Origin: Sphingobacterium sp. ML3W
GTDB lineage: Bacteria > Bacteroidota > Bacteroidia > Sphingobacteriales > Sphingobacteriaceae
Direction: 5' to 3'
Assembly (NCBI RefSeq): GCF_000747525.1
Contig: NZ_CP009278.1
Location: 1,364,001 to 1,428,000, forward strand
Length of the DNA stretch: 64,000 nt
Shown: in pieces, positions 9,601 through 19,278 of the stretch
Numbering within the stretch: position 1 is the first letter of the stretch
Layout of the letters: every line of letters begins with the position of its first letter
Program-made: the position numbers and the translations under genes
The notes under the pieces: model-generated
Database searches by the model: none
What the model saw: only the letters and a program-made list of their open reading frames with translations
What the model was told of the DNA's origin: nothing

Positions 9601-9653
9601 AAAAAAAGTGCTATAAGAATTACCTTATAGCACTTTGGTTACTATAAGGTAAA
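9601..9653 (-). promoter_or_regulatory. attenuator-like three-arm structure upstream of murI
   Basis: Read on the minus strand, arm 1 (9652-9642) can pair with the 5' part of arm 2 (9630-9620) in an 11-bp stem. Alternatively arm 2 (9636-9624) pairs with arm 3 (9617-9605) in a 13-bp stem followed by seven T and then the murI ATG. The second pairing is a textbook terminator and the first would prevent it. It may simply be the terminator of the GH125 gene. Confidence 0.55.
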
Positions 9654-11078
9654 CTATATTTGTTTAAGCAAAGATGGTTTTTCTTTGTATATTTTCCATA
9701 TTAATTCTCCAAATAAAGTGTTTTGCCATGCAAACCATTTACGGGTGAAGTTTTTGGGATCATCTTTATGAAATGATTCGTGCATAAAACCTGTATCTCC
9801 ATGTGTAGCAATCAGCATTTTAACACAATCTACGATTTCTTGATCATTAATTGATGTAAAAGCACGCATCATGATGGACATTGGCCAAATGAAGTCACGA
9901 CCGATATGTGGTCCTCCAATACCTTCTCCAGCAGTACCTTTGAAGAAAAAGGGATTGTTGTCTGATAAGATATATTGACGTGTGCGTTGATAGATTGGAT
10001 CTTCTGCTTTAACAGCATCCAGGTAAGGTAACGAAAGTAAGCTAGGTACATTGGCATCATCCATCATCAAAAATGAACCGAAGCCATCAACTTCAAAAGC
10101 ATATACTTGACCAAATTGTGGATGGTTTACTATTCCGTATTTTTGAACAGCCGTCTCTACCTCATTAGCTAAAGCTTCCATTTTGGCGGCTAAAGTCGTA
10201 TTATTTTTTACTTTTCTTAAAATCTCTGCAGATTGTCTTAAACTGACTACGGCAAAAAGGTTAGAAGGAATCAAGAAAGAAAATACAGTAGAATCATCTG
10301 AAGGTCTGAAGCTGGAACAAATTAGGCCAACAGGTTTAACAGGGTATCCATATCCATCCACTTGTAGGGTATCCGATCCACGAGGTGTGTCGCGCATAAA
10401 TTTGTATGGACCTAAATTTTCTTTACGCTGCTGCTCTACAAATGTTTTATAAATTTTTTCTTGTGCTGCTTCCCACTCCTCATTAAAGGGATTATCATCG
10501 TTTGTTTCTTTCCAATAGTGATAAGCAAGTCTAATTGGGTAACAAAGAGAATCGATTTCCCATTTGCGCTCATGAATCCCTGGTTTCATGTCCGTATGGT
10601 CGCTGAACCATTCTCCTTTTTTTGTTGGATCATTATAGAACGCATTTGCATAAGGGTCGATGTTGATGCACTTGCTTTGTTTATGAATTAAACCCGAAAT
10701 CAGATTTTTGAGACTTTTATCATCTTTCATAAAAGCCAGGTACGGCCACACTTGAGAACTACTATCTCGTAACCACATGGCGTCTATGTCACCTGTAATT
10801 ACATAGGTGTAATTACGGCCATTTTCGACGTATGGAAATACAGTCGTATCTAAAGTGTTTGGAAGACAGTTCCCGAAAAGCCATGCCAATTCTTTGTTTG
10901 TAGTCGCTTTACCAAATGTTGCAATTGTATTTTCAATAGCTTTACTGGAGAATAGACGCTTACCTAGGGGAGTACGCACCGTGGGGAATGAAGTCTGCAT
11001 CGTTGCAAAAGATACTTTGCTCGCAAATAATCCAGCACCCAATGCGGCTGAATTTTGAATGAATGTTCTGCGTTTCAT
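9654..11078 (-). CDS. GH125 family exo-alpha-mannosidase
   Basis: 474 residues with an N-terminal export signal (MKRRTFIQNSAALGAGLFAS, KRR start, possibly Tat). The body matches GH125 (formerly DUF1237), inverting, metal-independent enzymes that remove terminal alpha-1,6-mannose. Family motifs are MWLRDSSSQVWPY, DPYANAFY, GTAGEGIGGPHIGRDFIWPMSI and HESFHKDDP. It probably acts in the periplasm on mannosides and could cooperate with the GH92 enzyme at 36056. A terminator-like structure follows immediately, between it and murI. Confidence 0.92.
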   Translation of the reverse strand: MKRRTFIQNSAALGAGLFASKVSFATMQTSFPTVRTPLGKRLFSSKAIENTIATFGKATTNKELAWLFGNCLPNTLDTTVFPYVENGRNYTYVITGDIDAMWLRDSSSQVWPYLAFMKDDKSLKNLISGLIHKQSKCINIDPYANAFYNDPTKKGEWFSDHTDMKPGIHERKWEIDSLCYPIRLAYHYWKETNDDNPFNEEWEAAQEKIYKTFVEQQRKENLGPYKFMRDTPRGSDTLQVDGYGYPVKPVGLICSSFRPSDDSTVFSFLIPSNLFAVVSLRQSAEILRKVKNNTTLAAKMEALANEVETAVQKYGIVNHPQFGQVYAFEVDGFGSFLMMDDANVPSLLSLPYLDAVKAEDPIYQRTRQYILSDNNPFFFKGTAGEGIGGPHIGRDFIWPMSIMMRAFTSINDQEIVDCVKMLIATHGDTGFMHESFHKDDPKNFTRKWFAWQNTLFGELIWKIYKEKPSLLKQI

Positions 11079-11275
11079 TGTTAAATATCAATAAGGTTAT
11101 TTATTATCATACTGGTTCTATACTAAAGGCAAGGTAATAAAAAAACGTTAAAAGAGAAAGCAAATACGTTTTAGGATGATTATTTTATATTTAGTAATTG
11201 TTATAAGTTTAAAAAACCGTTATTTTGTTTTTAGGAATGGATTTTGCTGTTCTTTTTAATGTTTAAAAAAATCTC

Positions 11276-12922
11276 ATGAAAGAAAAAGGGTCATTAAAAT
11301 ATTTAGCAATAGCTGGAGTGATCTCGCTTGGAATGTTGTCTCAAGATGAAGTGCATGCACAAATTAAGAATCAGCCCTATTCCTATCAATTTTCTCAAAA
11401 AATGAATGATGTTTTGTATTCGCCAAATACGCGATTACATACCTCTTCTAAACCATTTCTATTTAAGGATGAATTATTGGTAAAGTTCGACTCTATTCAA
11501 TCGAATCAGCCGGTAGCCTCAGATAATTGGTTTATGCGTAAGCTATTTAATGAACATCTAATCGAAGTGGCGAAAGAAGATTATACTTTTTATGCCGATT
11601 TATTGCCCGATATGATCATCGGGAAAGACGGACTAGGGGATAAGCGCAATACTTGGATGAACTCAAGAGGTTTTCAAGCTGGTGTTACGTTAGGCGATAA
11701 ATTTACATTCTATACGAGTGCAACTGAGAACCAAGCTGTTTTTCCGGAATACCTATCGGAATATATCGATGATAGAAAAGTGATACCGGGTGAGGGAAAT
11801 ACTAAACACCAGTCGAACAATAAGAAAGATTGGATGAATGCTACTGCTAGTATGACTTATGATTTTAGCAAGCATTTTCAGGCAACTGTAGCGTATGATA
11901 AGAACTTCATCGGTGACGGTTATCGTTCGATGTTATTATCTGATTTTTCTTCGAACTACACGCATTTGAAATTTACGGGAACAATCGGGAATGTTCAATA
12001 TACTTCGGTATGGGCCTATATGAACGATCCGACCAATAAAAGAGCGGATGATATGGGAGCAACAGAGCGTTATGGTGATGGAAAGAAATGGGGTGTTTTT
12101 CAATACATTGACTACAATGTGACAAACAGATTTTCGGTAGGTTTCTTTCAGTCGATCACTTGGGCTAACCAAGATGCTGCTGGAAAAAGAGGCTTTGATT
12201 TCACCTATATCAATCCAGTGATGTTCTTACGCCCTGTGGAGTCAAATAACTCCTCTTCGCCTGATAAGATGTTTTTGGGATTGAATTCTAAATATAAAGT
12301 ACTTAAAAATGTAACTGCTTATGGACAATTCTTACTAGGAGAATTTACAGCAAAGGAGTTTTTTGCAGGAAAAGGTTATGTGCATAACAAATGGGGAGCA
12401 CAGTTGGGTGTAAGGGGCTATGATATTTTTGACGTTAAAAACTTAAACTTTTTAGTTGAATATAATACAGCGAGACCTTATACCTATGCGCATTTTGATT
12501 CGGGTTCAAATTACAGTAATAATGCTGAGCCATTGGCGCATCCTTTAGGAGCCAACTTTAGAGAAGTGGTCGGTATCGCGAATTATGCTTGGAAAAGATT
12601 TGATTTTTCGGCGCAACTCAACTATAATGAAAAAGGCTTGGATTTAGAGGACGGCTCGAATATGGGCGGTGATATTTTTCAATCTTATCGTACTTTTGCA
12701 AATAAATATGGTAATCATATTGGGCAAGGACTCAAAAGTCAAGTCGTCTATGCGGATGCAAAAGCAGCTTATGTGTTGAATCCTAAATATAACTTGAGAT
12801 TTGAACTTGGCTATACGCAACGTTATCAAAAAATTGAATATGAAACTCCAGTTACAAATAAATCTGGTGTGTTTAGTATTGGTCTTCGTTCGAGCTTTAG
12901 ATCGATGTACAGAGATTTTTAA
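11276..12922 (+). CDS. Wzi/RemB-like outer-membrane beta-barrel protein
   Basis: 548 residues with a signal peptide ending near HAQ (residue 29) and many alternating amphipathic strands ending in aromatic residues. The segment KNFIGDGYRSMLLSDFSSNYTHL resembles the capsule-assembly Wzi family and the gliding-associated RemB group of Bacteroidota. It is expected in the outer membrane, where Wzi proteins anchor surface polysaccharide; that role is family inference. It is followed 21 nt later by aroQ on the same strand. Confidence 0.7.
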   Translation: MKEKGSLKYLAIAGVISLGMLSQDEVHAQIKNQPYSYQFSQKMNDVLYSPNTRLHTSSKPFLFKDELLVKFDSIQSNQPVASDNWFMRKLFNEHLIEVAKEDYTFYADLLPDMIIGKDGLGDKRNTWMNSRGFQAGVTLGDKFTFYTSATENQAVFPEYLSEYIDDRKVIPGEGNTKHQSNNKKDWMNATASMTYDFSKHFQATVAYDKNFIGDGYRSMLLSDFSSNYTHLKFTGTIGNVQYTSVWAYMNDPTNKRADDMGATERYGDGKKWGVFQYIDYNVTNRFSVGFFQSITWANQDAAGKRGFDFTYINPVMFLRPVESNNSSSPDKMFLGLNSKYKVLKNVTAYGQFLLGEFTAKEFFAGKGYVHNKWGAQLGVRGYDIFDVKNLNFLVEYNTARPYTYAHFDSGSNYSNNAEPLAHPLGANFREVVGIANYAWKRFDFSAQLNYNEKGLDLEDGSNMGGDIFQSYRTFANKYGNHIGQGLKSQVVYADAKAAYVLNPKYNLRFELGYTQRYQKIEYETPVTNKSGVFSIGLRSSFRSMYRDF

Positions 12923-12943
12923 GGTTTGAAAAATATATAATTG

Positions 12944-13366
12944 ATGAAAAAAATATTAATCCTCAATGGTCCTAATCTCAACTTATTAGGCGTACGCGAA
13001 AAGTCGATTTATGGAGCGCAAGATTTTGAAAGCTATTTTTCAACGTTAAAAAGTAAGTATGAATCTGTCGCACTGCATTATTTTCAAAGTAATACAGAAG
13101 GATTTATTATTGATAAATTGCATGAAGTAGGTTTTGAATTTGATGGCATTGTACTCAATGCAGGGGCTTACACACATACTTCTGTCGCAATAGCAGATGC
13201 CATTGCTGCTATCAATACTCCCGTTGTAGAGGTGCATATTTCTAATGTCCATACTAGGGAAGCTTTTAGGCACCATTCCTATCTTGCAAAAAATTGTGTA
13301 GGGGTGATTTGTGGCTTTGGGCTAGATAGCTATCGATTAGGCTTAGAAGCGCTATTAGCACGTTGA
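12944..13366 (+). CDS. aroQ: type II 3-dehydroquinate dehydratase
   Basis: Third step of the shikimate pathway, 3-dehydroquinate to 3-dehydroshikimate. The 140 residues from ATG at 12944 have ILNGPNLNLLG, the catalytic Tyr23 in SIYG, FQSNTEG, NAGAYTHTSVAI and the catalytic His98 in VEVHISN. A TTG one codon upstream is less likely as the start. It is probably cotranscribed with the preceding barrel gene and ends at a strong terminator. Confidence 0.95.
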   Translation: MKKILILNGPNLNLLGVREKSIYGAQDFESYFSTLKSKYESVALHYFQSNTEGFIIDKLHEVGFEFDGIVLNAGAYTHTSVAIADAIAAINTPVVEVHISNVHTREAFRHHSYLAKNCVGVICGFGLDSYRLGLEALLAR

Positions 13367-13380
13367 TATATTGTGAAATA

Positions 13381-13417
13381 AAAAAACCTCTTGATAACTA
13401 AATCAAGAGGTTTTTTT
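13381..13417. terminator. bidirectional terminator between aroQ and the S9 peptidase
   Basis: A perfect 14-bp stem (13381-13394 with 13403-13416) with an 8-nt loop and A/T-runs on both sides. Confidence 0.9.
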
Positions 13418-13430
13418 ATGCGATTGTCTT

Positions 13431-15605
13431 TTACTTTTTAAGATGAATATCAAAATATTTGGCTATTTTCTCGTACATATGAATACGATCTTTACCTGAA
13501 ACATTATGCTCATGGGTAGGGTATAGGAAATAATCAACTTGTTTCCCCGCTTTGATACAAGCTTCTACAAACTCCATGCTGTGCTGCTGCAATACAACCG
13601 GATCTTGTGCACCATGGATAATCAAAAGATCGCCCTTCAATTGGTCGGCTTTATTGATAAGCGATGTCAACTGATAACCTTCTGGGTTTTCCTGAGGCAT
13701 ATCCATATAACGTTCTCCATACATGATTTCATAGTATTTCCAATCCATGACCGGACCTCCAGCAACAGCGGCTTTGAAGATGTCGTTGTGATGGATCATA
13801 AATGAAGTTGTCATAAATCCCCCAAAGCTCCATCCGAAAATACCCATTTTTTCTTGGTCTACAAATGACTTCGATTTTAGGTATTCAATACCTTTCATCT
13901 GATCGGCCATTTCTGCTTGTCCCAATTGGCGATGTGTTGCGGTTGCAAATGCACGCCCCCTTGCATCGGTACCTCTATTGTCCATAGTAAATACGATATA
14001 GCCCTGTTGTGCCATATACATATCGAAGTAACCAGCACCACCTAACCATTTATTGGTTACCAGTTGCGAATGAGAACCTCCGTATAGGTAGTACATGACG
14101 GGGTACTTTTTAGCAGGGTCGAAATCATTTGGATAAATGATACGTCCTGTTAAGGGAGTAGCACCATCTGCAGAAGTCAATGTCACAAATTCGATTTTAG
14201 GCGGATTGACTTTTCCTAAAAATGGATTAGGGGAAGAGATTACTTGATCAACTTTACCTGTCTTTATACCTTTTACTTGTACAATGTTGGGTGTTGTTAG
14301 GTTGCTGTATTGATCCAATACATACGTACCATCACTATTTAATTTCGCATTATGCGTCCCTCTATCTTGGGTCAACTGTGTCGTTTTTCCCGTTTTGATA
14401 TCCAGTTCAAATAGTTGACGGTCTAGACCATCATTGGTAACACCGGTATACGAAATCTTATCTCCCTTTGGTGAAAATTCACCTAATTGCTGTACGATAA
14501 GATTTTCATGACCTAGTTTTTTTATCAATTTACCGTCTGTATTATACAGGTACAATTGATTGAACCCTTCTCTATCAGACTGATAAAGAAACTGTTTTGG
14601 GTTATTGGGTAAAAATAGAAGATCATTTTGTGGTTCGACCCAAGTGGAAGCCGTTTCTTCGAATAATGTTTTGATAAAACGACCATCTTGAGCACTGTAT
14701 TGGTTCAGCTTCAGATGATTTTGTTCGCGGTTCAGTACACCAACGTAGATACTTTGTCCAGAGGGATCCCATGTTACTGCTGTTAAAAAATGATCACGTG
14801 GTTCACCTATCGCCAGGGTTACTTTTTCAGCTGTCTTTGTGTTATATATTACTAAAGTAACTTCTTCATTTTTCATTCCTGCCATAGGATAACGAATATC
14901 TTTGACAGAAGCCACACGTGTATCCCATTGGATCAATGGATACTTGCTCACCATGGTTTCATCTTTGCGATAGTATAGCAACTTGTCATTTTGCGAATTC
15001 CACCACATACCTTTTTTTATGCCAAACTCTTGTCTATGTGTATTGTCGCTACCATTGACTATGCCATCGGTGGTGTCTGTTGTTACTGCCGTTAATTTGC
15101 CATCAGCAGTTTTTAAGTTGATGTTATTCCCAATTAAGAAGGCAACTTTACTGTAATTAGCAGCATATTCTTGGTTGCTACCTGCTTGGTCAGACTGTAG
15201 TGCATGAACGACTTGTTTATTTTTAACATCATAAGCGATGTGATACAAGGATAGTTTTGTGCGCAGTGTAAAATTAATGGTATTGGAGTCTTCCCACTGG
15301 TAATCACTTGGGAAAGTTTGCAAATTAATTTGCTCTGTTGGAAGCTTTGCTTTTAAAGCAGATTGTAAATCATCTTTACTTATTATAATTGTTTCGGTAC
15401 CATTGCCATTGGCGCTTTTTTGCACCAAATTTTGATAGCTCTTGTCTAAATAGCTAAAGTTATTGCTATTTGGAATCCAATTACTGCTAACAAGGGCAGT
15501 AGGTGCATATGTACGGGGTCCGAAGACCGTCTCTTCTATGTTCAAGTTGCGCTGGCCGTAAGCCATTGAACTTGCTAATAATAAAAGTAGCGTGAGTTTT
15601 TTCAT
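13431..15605 (-). CDS. dipeptidyl peptidase IV-type S9 family peptidase
   Basis: 724 residues: a signal peptide (MKKLTLLLLLASSMAYG), an eight-bladed DPP IV N-terminal propeller (about 40-500), and a C-terminal alpha/beta hydrolase. The catalytic triad can be placed at Ser593 (GWSFGG), Asp668 (GAQDPVV) and His700 (THEHNV), with spacing close to that of known DPP IV. It should cleave X-Pro or X-Ala dipeptides from peptide N-termini in the periplasm. It is a single gene with its own terminator. Confidence 0.92.
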   Translation of the reverse strand: MKKLTLLLLLASSMAYGQRNLNIEETVFGPRTYAPTALVSSNWIPNSNNFSYLDKSYQNLVQKSANGNGTETIIISKDDLQSALKAKLPTEQINLQTFPSDYQWEDSNTINFTLRTKLSLYHIAYDVKNKQVVHALQSDQAGSNQEYAANYSKVAFLIGNNINLKTADGKLTAVTTDTTDGIVNGSDNTHRQEFGIKKGMWWNSQNDKLLYYRKDETMVSKYPLIQWDTRVASVKDIRYPMAGMKNEEVTLVIYNTKTAEKVTLAIGEPRDHFLTAVTWDPSGQSIYVGVLNREQNHLKLNQYSAQDGRFIKTLFEETASTWVEPQNDLLFLPNNPKQFLYQSDREGFNQLYLYNTDGKLIKKLGHENLIVQQLGEFSPKGDKISYTGVTNDGLDRQLFELDIKTGKTTQLTQDRGTHNAKLNSDGTYVLDQYSNLTTPNIVQVKGIKTGKVDQVISSPNPFLGKVNPPKIEFVTLTSADGATPLTGRIIYPNDFDPAKKYPVMYYLYGGSHSQLVTNKWLGGAGYFDMYMAQQGYIVFTMDNRGTDARGRAFATATHRQLGQAEMADQMKGIEYLKSKSFVDQEKMGIFGWSFGGFMTTSFMIHHNDIFKAAVAGGPVMDWKYYEIMYGERYMDMPQENPEGYQLTSLINKADQLKGDLLIIHGAQDPVVLQQHSMEFVEACIKAGKQVDYFLYPTHEHNVSGKDRIHMYEKIAKYFDIHLKK

Positions 15606-15777
15606 GCTTATAAAAATTTTTAGTGCCTAAAATTATTGTTTTCTTTTGACTATTTATCATATTCCAGATAAAACACAACTTTTTTACAGGGAGTAAGATA
15701 TTGAATTTCGATTAAAAACAATATTATATATATGTTTTACCTCTATTTATAAACTATCTGCCAAATGATAATTTCTT

Positions 15778-15804
15778 TTTGTAATATTTAATTTGGTACT
15801 TTTG
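15778..15804 (+). promoter_or_regulatory. possible promoter of the FUSC-family gene
   Basis: TACTTTTG (15797-15804) fits the Bacteroidota -7 element TAnnTTTG. A TTTG at 15778-15781 lies upstream, but the 15-nt spacer is shorter than usual. Confidence 0.35.
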
Positions 15805-15874
15805 CGAAAGTAAAACGATTAACATGTGTTTAGTCTTTTATCGCTTAATATCCACTTTAATAAGATAACCTACA

Positions 15875-18067
15875 TTGCGTGAACGTATAGAAAAAGTATG
15901 GCAAAAGACTCGGTTTTTCATCAATAGCCAACCGTTTCATGAAGGATTAAAAATTACCATTGCTGTCCTAATTCCTGTTCTTATATGTACTTGTTTTGGT
16001 CAATTGCATTATGGTGTAACGTTAGGCATAGGTAGTATCATTGCGAGTACACCAGATTTGGTAGGTCCCTACCGAGAACGTCGTAAATCTTTGCTTATCA
16101 CTGTTGTTGTCGTGTTTTGTATGAGTTTGCTCACTCGTATTCTCCCGTTTTCAGATTTGTTTTTAGGGTTATTTATTACTTTTTTCTCTTTTGCTGCTTG
16201 CATGCTAACGGTTTTTGGAATTAGGGCAATGGGGATAGGTGCTTCTTGTTTACTGGCGCTATTCTTTAGTTTGACACTTACGCATGAAAGTAGTCATCCG
16301 ATTACGGAAGCTTTACTGTTGACAGCTGGTGCAATTTGGTATATGTTGTTTGTATTGTTGGTGCGTTACTTAAGACCTTATCGGGTCAGTCAGCAGGTTT
16401 TGGCTGAATGTGCATACCGAATCGGTCTCTTATTAAGGGTTAAAGCTGATTTTTTTGATGCTACTACTGCCATTGCAAAGACACACAAACGTGTTATTCA
16501 GGTGAATGTTATCCTTAATCAACGTCAAGAAAATGTACGGGAGCTCTTGTTCTCTGCGGCTACAGAGAAACAATTTGCCAGTGATCAGTATAAGCAACTC
16601 ACTTTTATTTTCGCTACGTTGATGGAATTATTCGAACGAATAAATGCCTCACATCATGATTATTATCAGATTCGTGAAAAATATGGACATACAAAGGTCT
16701 ATCAAATGGTTCCGGATCTGTTGGTAAGTTGTGCTCAGGAATTGGAGCTGCTCTCTACCGCTATAAGTTTACTAAAATCACCAAAATATCCGATACAATT
16801 TACAGGACAATGGGATAAAGCTTATGAGGAAATTGTTGCATTGGAAAATCAGGAGCAGAGTACGACAATCGTCCTGAAGAAAATTCTCGTCAATATCCGT
16901 TATGTAATGCAGAAAATTAGGGAAATACATCGCATACTATCTAAATCGGGAGATGTGGATGATCATTCTAAATTACTGTTACATAAGGAAAGATTTTTTA
17001 AACAACGTACGTTTTCTTGGCCAGCTTTACAGGCTCATTTGAATATCAAGTCTCCAATTTTTAGACATTCACTACGTGTCGCTATAGTGATGTTAATCGC
17101 ATTTGTGATTACAAATGCACTTCCGGTTTATTTTCCGGCTTACCTTGCTTTAACACAGCATAGTTTTTGGATTTATATCACCATTATTGTTATTTTACGA
17201 CCTGGGTTTAGTTTAAGTAAGCAAAGAAGTATCGATCGACTGAAAGGTTCTTTCTTAGGAGGGATCTTAGGGTTGTTAAGCATCTATTTTATAACTAATG
17301 CCTTTATGTTATTGGCTGTGATGTTGGTCTATATGCTGCTGACATTTACTTTTTTGCGCAGTAAGTACTTCTATGGATCATTTTTTCTGACCGCTTTTTT
17401 TCTGATTGCGTATTACTTTTTTACGGGAGTAAATGATTTTGGGGTGCTCTTATTAAAAGAACGTTTGATAGATACTGTTATAGGATGTGTGCTTTCTTTT
17501 TTAGCTTTTCATCTGATTCTTCCTACGTGGGAGAGCGATTCTGTTCATATTTATTTGAAGAAGGCAATACACGCTAATTTACATTTCTTATCTGTTAGCT
17601 TTAGAACGTTTTCTGGTGATGGGATAGACCTTGCAGATTATAAGTTTGCCCGTAAAGAAGTGTACTTAAGTTTAGCAGAATTAAATGCCTTGAATGAAAG
17701 AATAGTGAATGAACCGAGTTATCAACGTCCTTTTACTAAAGAATTGAACGACTTTTCGATTTTTACGCATCAATTGATTTCATATGCGATGGCCTTTACC
17801 AATATGTTAGACCATAAATCTGGCTTGAGTTTTCAGGATGAACATGAAAGGTTGATGAATAAGATTCTTTCGAAATTAAAGAAATCATATGCATTGTTTG
17901 CAACAGATACTTGGGATGGTATGGGGTTGAAGTCTAACCGGTTAAAACCTGATCATGATGATGTAGGTGAGGGTATATTGGTCAGGGAGCAGTTGGAGTT
18001 GATGCTGGATCTAGTTGAAAAATTGTATCATACCTCTCTGGATATATCATTATTGTCGAAGCGATAA
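15875..18067 (+). CDS. FUSC family (YccS/YhfK-like) inner-membrane protein
   Basis: 730 residues with two blocks of membrane helices (about 25-165 and 400-545), each followed by a long cytoplasmic helical region, as in YccS/YhfK and fusaric-acid-resistance (FUSC) proteins. These are thought to be efflux or aromatic-acid export components; the substrate is unknown. The start is a TTG (15875): a stop lies three codons upstream, and the first internal ATG would remove most of the first membrane block. The gene stands alone. Confidence 0.8.
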   Translation: MRERIEKVWQKTRFFINSQPFHEGLKITIAVLIPVLICTCFGQLHYGVTLGIGSIIASTPDLVGPYRERRKSLLITVVVVFCMSLLTRILPFSDLFLGLFITFFSFAACMLTVFGIRAMGIGASCLLALFFSLTLTHESSHPITEALLLTAGAIWYMLFVLLVRYLRPYRVSQQVLAECAYRIGLLLRVKADFFDATTAIAKTHKRVIQVNVILNQRQENVRELLFSAATEKQFASDQYKQLTFIFATLMELFERINASHHDYYQIREKYGHTKVYQMVPDLLVSCAQELELLSTAISLLKSPKYPIQFTGQWDKAYEEIVALENQEQSTTIVLKKILVNIRYVMQKIREIHRILSKSGDVDDHSKLLLHKERFFKQRTFSWPALQAHLNIKSPIFRHSLRVAIVMLIAFVITNALPVYFPAYLALTQHSFWIYITIIVILRPGFSLSKQRSIDRLKGSFLGGILGLLSIYFITNAFMLLAVMLVYMLLTFTFLRSKYFYGSFFLTAFFLIAYYFFTGVNDFGVLLLKERLIDTVIGCVLSFLAFHLILPTWESDSVHIYLKKAIHANLHFLSVSFRTFSGDGIDLADYKFARKEVYLSLAELNALNERIVNEPSYQRPFTKELNDFSIFTHQLISYAMAFTNMLDHKSGLSFQDEHERLMNKILSKLKKSYALFATDTWDGMGLKSNRLKPDHDDVGEGILVREQLELMLDLVEKLYHTSLDISLLSKR

Positions 18068-18091
18068 ATTTAGATTTTCTGAAAAATTAAA

Positions 18092-18165
18092 AATAAAGGT
18101 AGCGGGATATTTAGATGGATCAAAAAAAGCTATTTGTTCGGTCTACTTTTCAAGCTACCTTTATT
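18092..18165. repeat. inverted repeat between FUSC gene and ferritin
   Basis: A perfect 12-bp inverted repeat (18092-18103 and 18154-18165) is separated by 50 nt, in the convergent spacer. It could be a shared terminator with a long loop. It lacks a clear T-run. Confidence 0.4.
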
Positions 18166-18178
18166 GTGTTTTGTATCG

Positions 18179-18733
18179 CTATGCGAGTGGATTGATATGA
18201 TCGGCTACAGGAAATTCTTGTCCGGTATTGCCAATTAGTTTGTTCAACTCAAAGCGTGCATTGTCTGTCATGTCTTTGCCTCCGGCAAGTTTTGCTTTAT
18301 CCAATAATTCCAATGCTAATTTTTCTTCTTCACGTTGCTCATTGACTAGCCATTGTAGGAAGTTCCAAGTTGCCCAATCACCCTCCTTCATACTCATATT
18401 TACGATTTTGTAAATCGATTCGGTATTCTCAATCTCTTGTTGCAAAACCATTTCAAAGCATTCCAAGGTGTTTTTAGGCTCTGGTTCTGGTTTTTTGATT
18501 GCATCAATCTTCACCGAGCTTCCCCTTTCTTGTACATACTCGATGATTTTCGCCATGTGTACGCGCTCTTCCTGAGAGTGTTTCATCATAAAGGATTTGA
18601 CGCCGTCAAGCATGTTGTCGTCAGCCCAACAGGCTAACATTAAATATACTTGTGCTGAATAGGCTTCCAGTGTGATTTGTTCATTTAAAGCTTTACAAAG
18701 TGTTTTTGATAATCGATCTGTTTTAATTGCCAT
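18179..18733 (-). CDS. ftnA: bacterial non-haem ferritin
   Basis: Iron-storage protein: oxidises Fe(II) and stores the mineral in a 24-subunit shell. The 184 residues show the four-helix pattern with ferroxidase ligands that can be placed at Glu18 (NEQITLE), Glu56 and His59 (SQEERVHM), and further Glu in the QQEIENTE and NEQREEE helices. The length is somewhat above the 165 of E. coli FtnA owing to the C-terminal tail. It is monocistronic. Confidence 0.93.
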   Translation of the reverse strand: MAIKTDRLSKTLCKALNEQITLEAYSAQVYLMLACWADDNMLDGVKSFMMKHSQEERVHMAKIIEYVQERGSSVKIDAIKKPEPEPKNTLECFEMVLQQEIENTESIYKIVNMSMKEGDWATWNFLQWLVNEQREEEKLALELLDKAKLAGGKDMTDNARFELNKLIGNTGQEFPVADHINPLA

Positions 18734-19278
18734 TATTGTAAGATTTAGTACCTCAAATTTACCGTGTAAATCCAGGTGAAATGTTAAAGAAATATAACCT
18801 CAATAAAGCATGAAAGTTAGAAATTCAGGCTCTTTATCAAGTAACAATTGGATAGTATAAATGTTTTTAGCAATTATTGATTCCCATTGTTTAATAAAAT
18901 CAATAAATATGATTCGTGTTCTTTTGTCTACAATTTTGAGCAACTTTTAACAGCATTTTTTATCCCTTCAGACTGCTTTATAGAAGCTTTACTTTATTTT
19001 AAAATTTTTCCATCAGATTGTTTTGATAGTTCACATTCGATTGGTTTTAATTATCTATCGATTTGTTTATCTCCTTTGCTTTTTAGCGTAAATATCTGCG
19101 GAATATTAATCTGAAGAACAGGGAACATATTCTTACTTTAGGAGTCTTAATGTGCTGATATAAAAACATTTTTTCCGCTAACGTTAGAAATACTGAAATA
19201 ATAGTCTCTATGAAAATTTACTGATCTGTTTTTATTTTTTTGGTATCTTAGCATATAACCTTACTAAATTAAAACCAA
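18734..19278. other. 545-bp gene-free region
   Basis: The spacer between the divergent ferritin and esterase genes is very A+T-rich. It holds a 9-bp inverted repeat (18874-18882 with 18898-18906) and a TATCTTAG -7-like element (19244-19251) before the esterase. A 75-codon ORF at 18887-19114 has low-complexity composition and no recognisable feature, and was not accepted. Confidence 0.5.

Noticed and set aside
18887..19114. 75-codon ORF between ferritin and esterase
   Set aside because: Low-complexity Phe/Ile/Ser-rich product in A+T-rich spacer without a start context or homology that I recognise.
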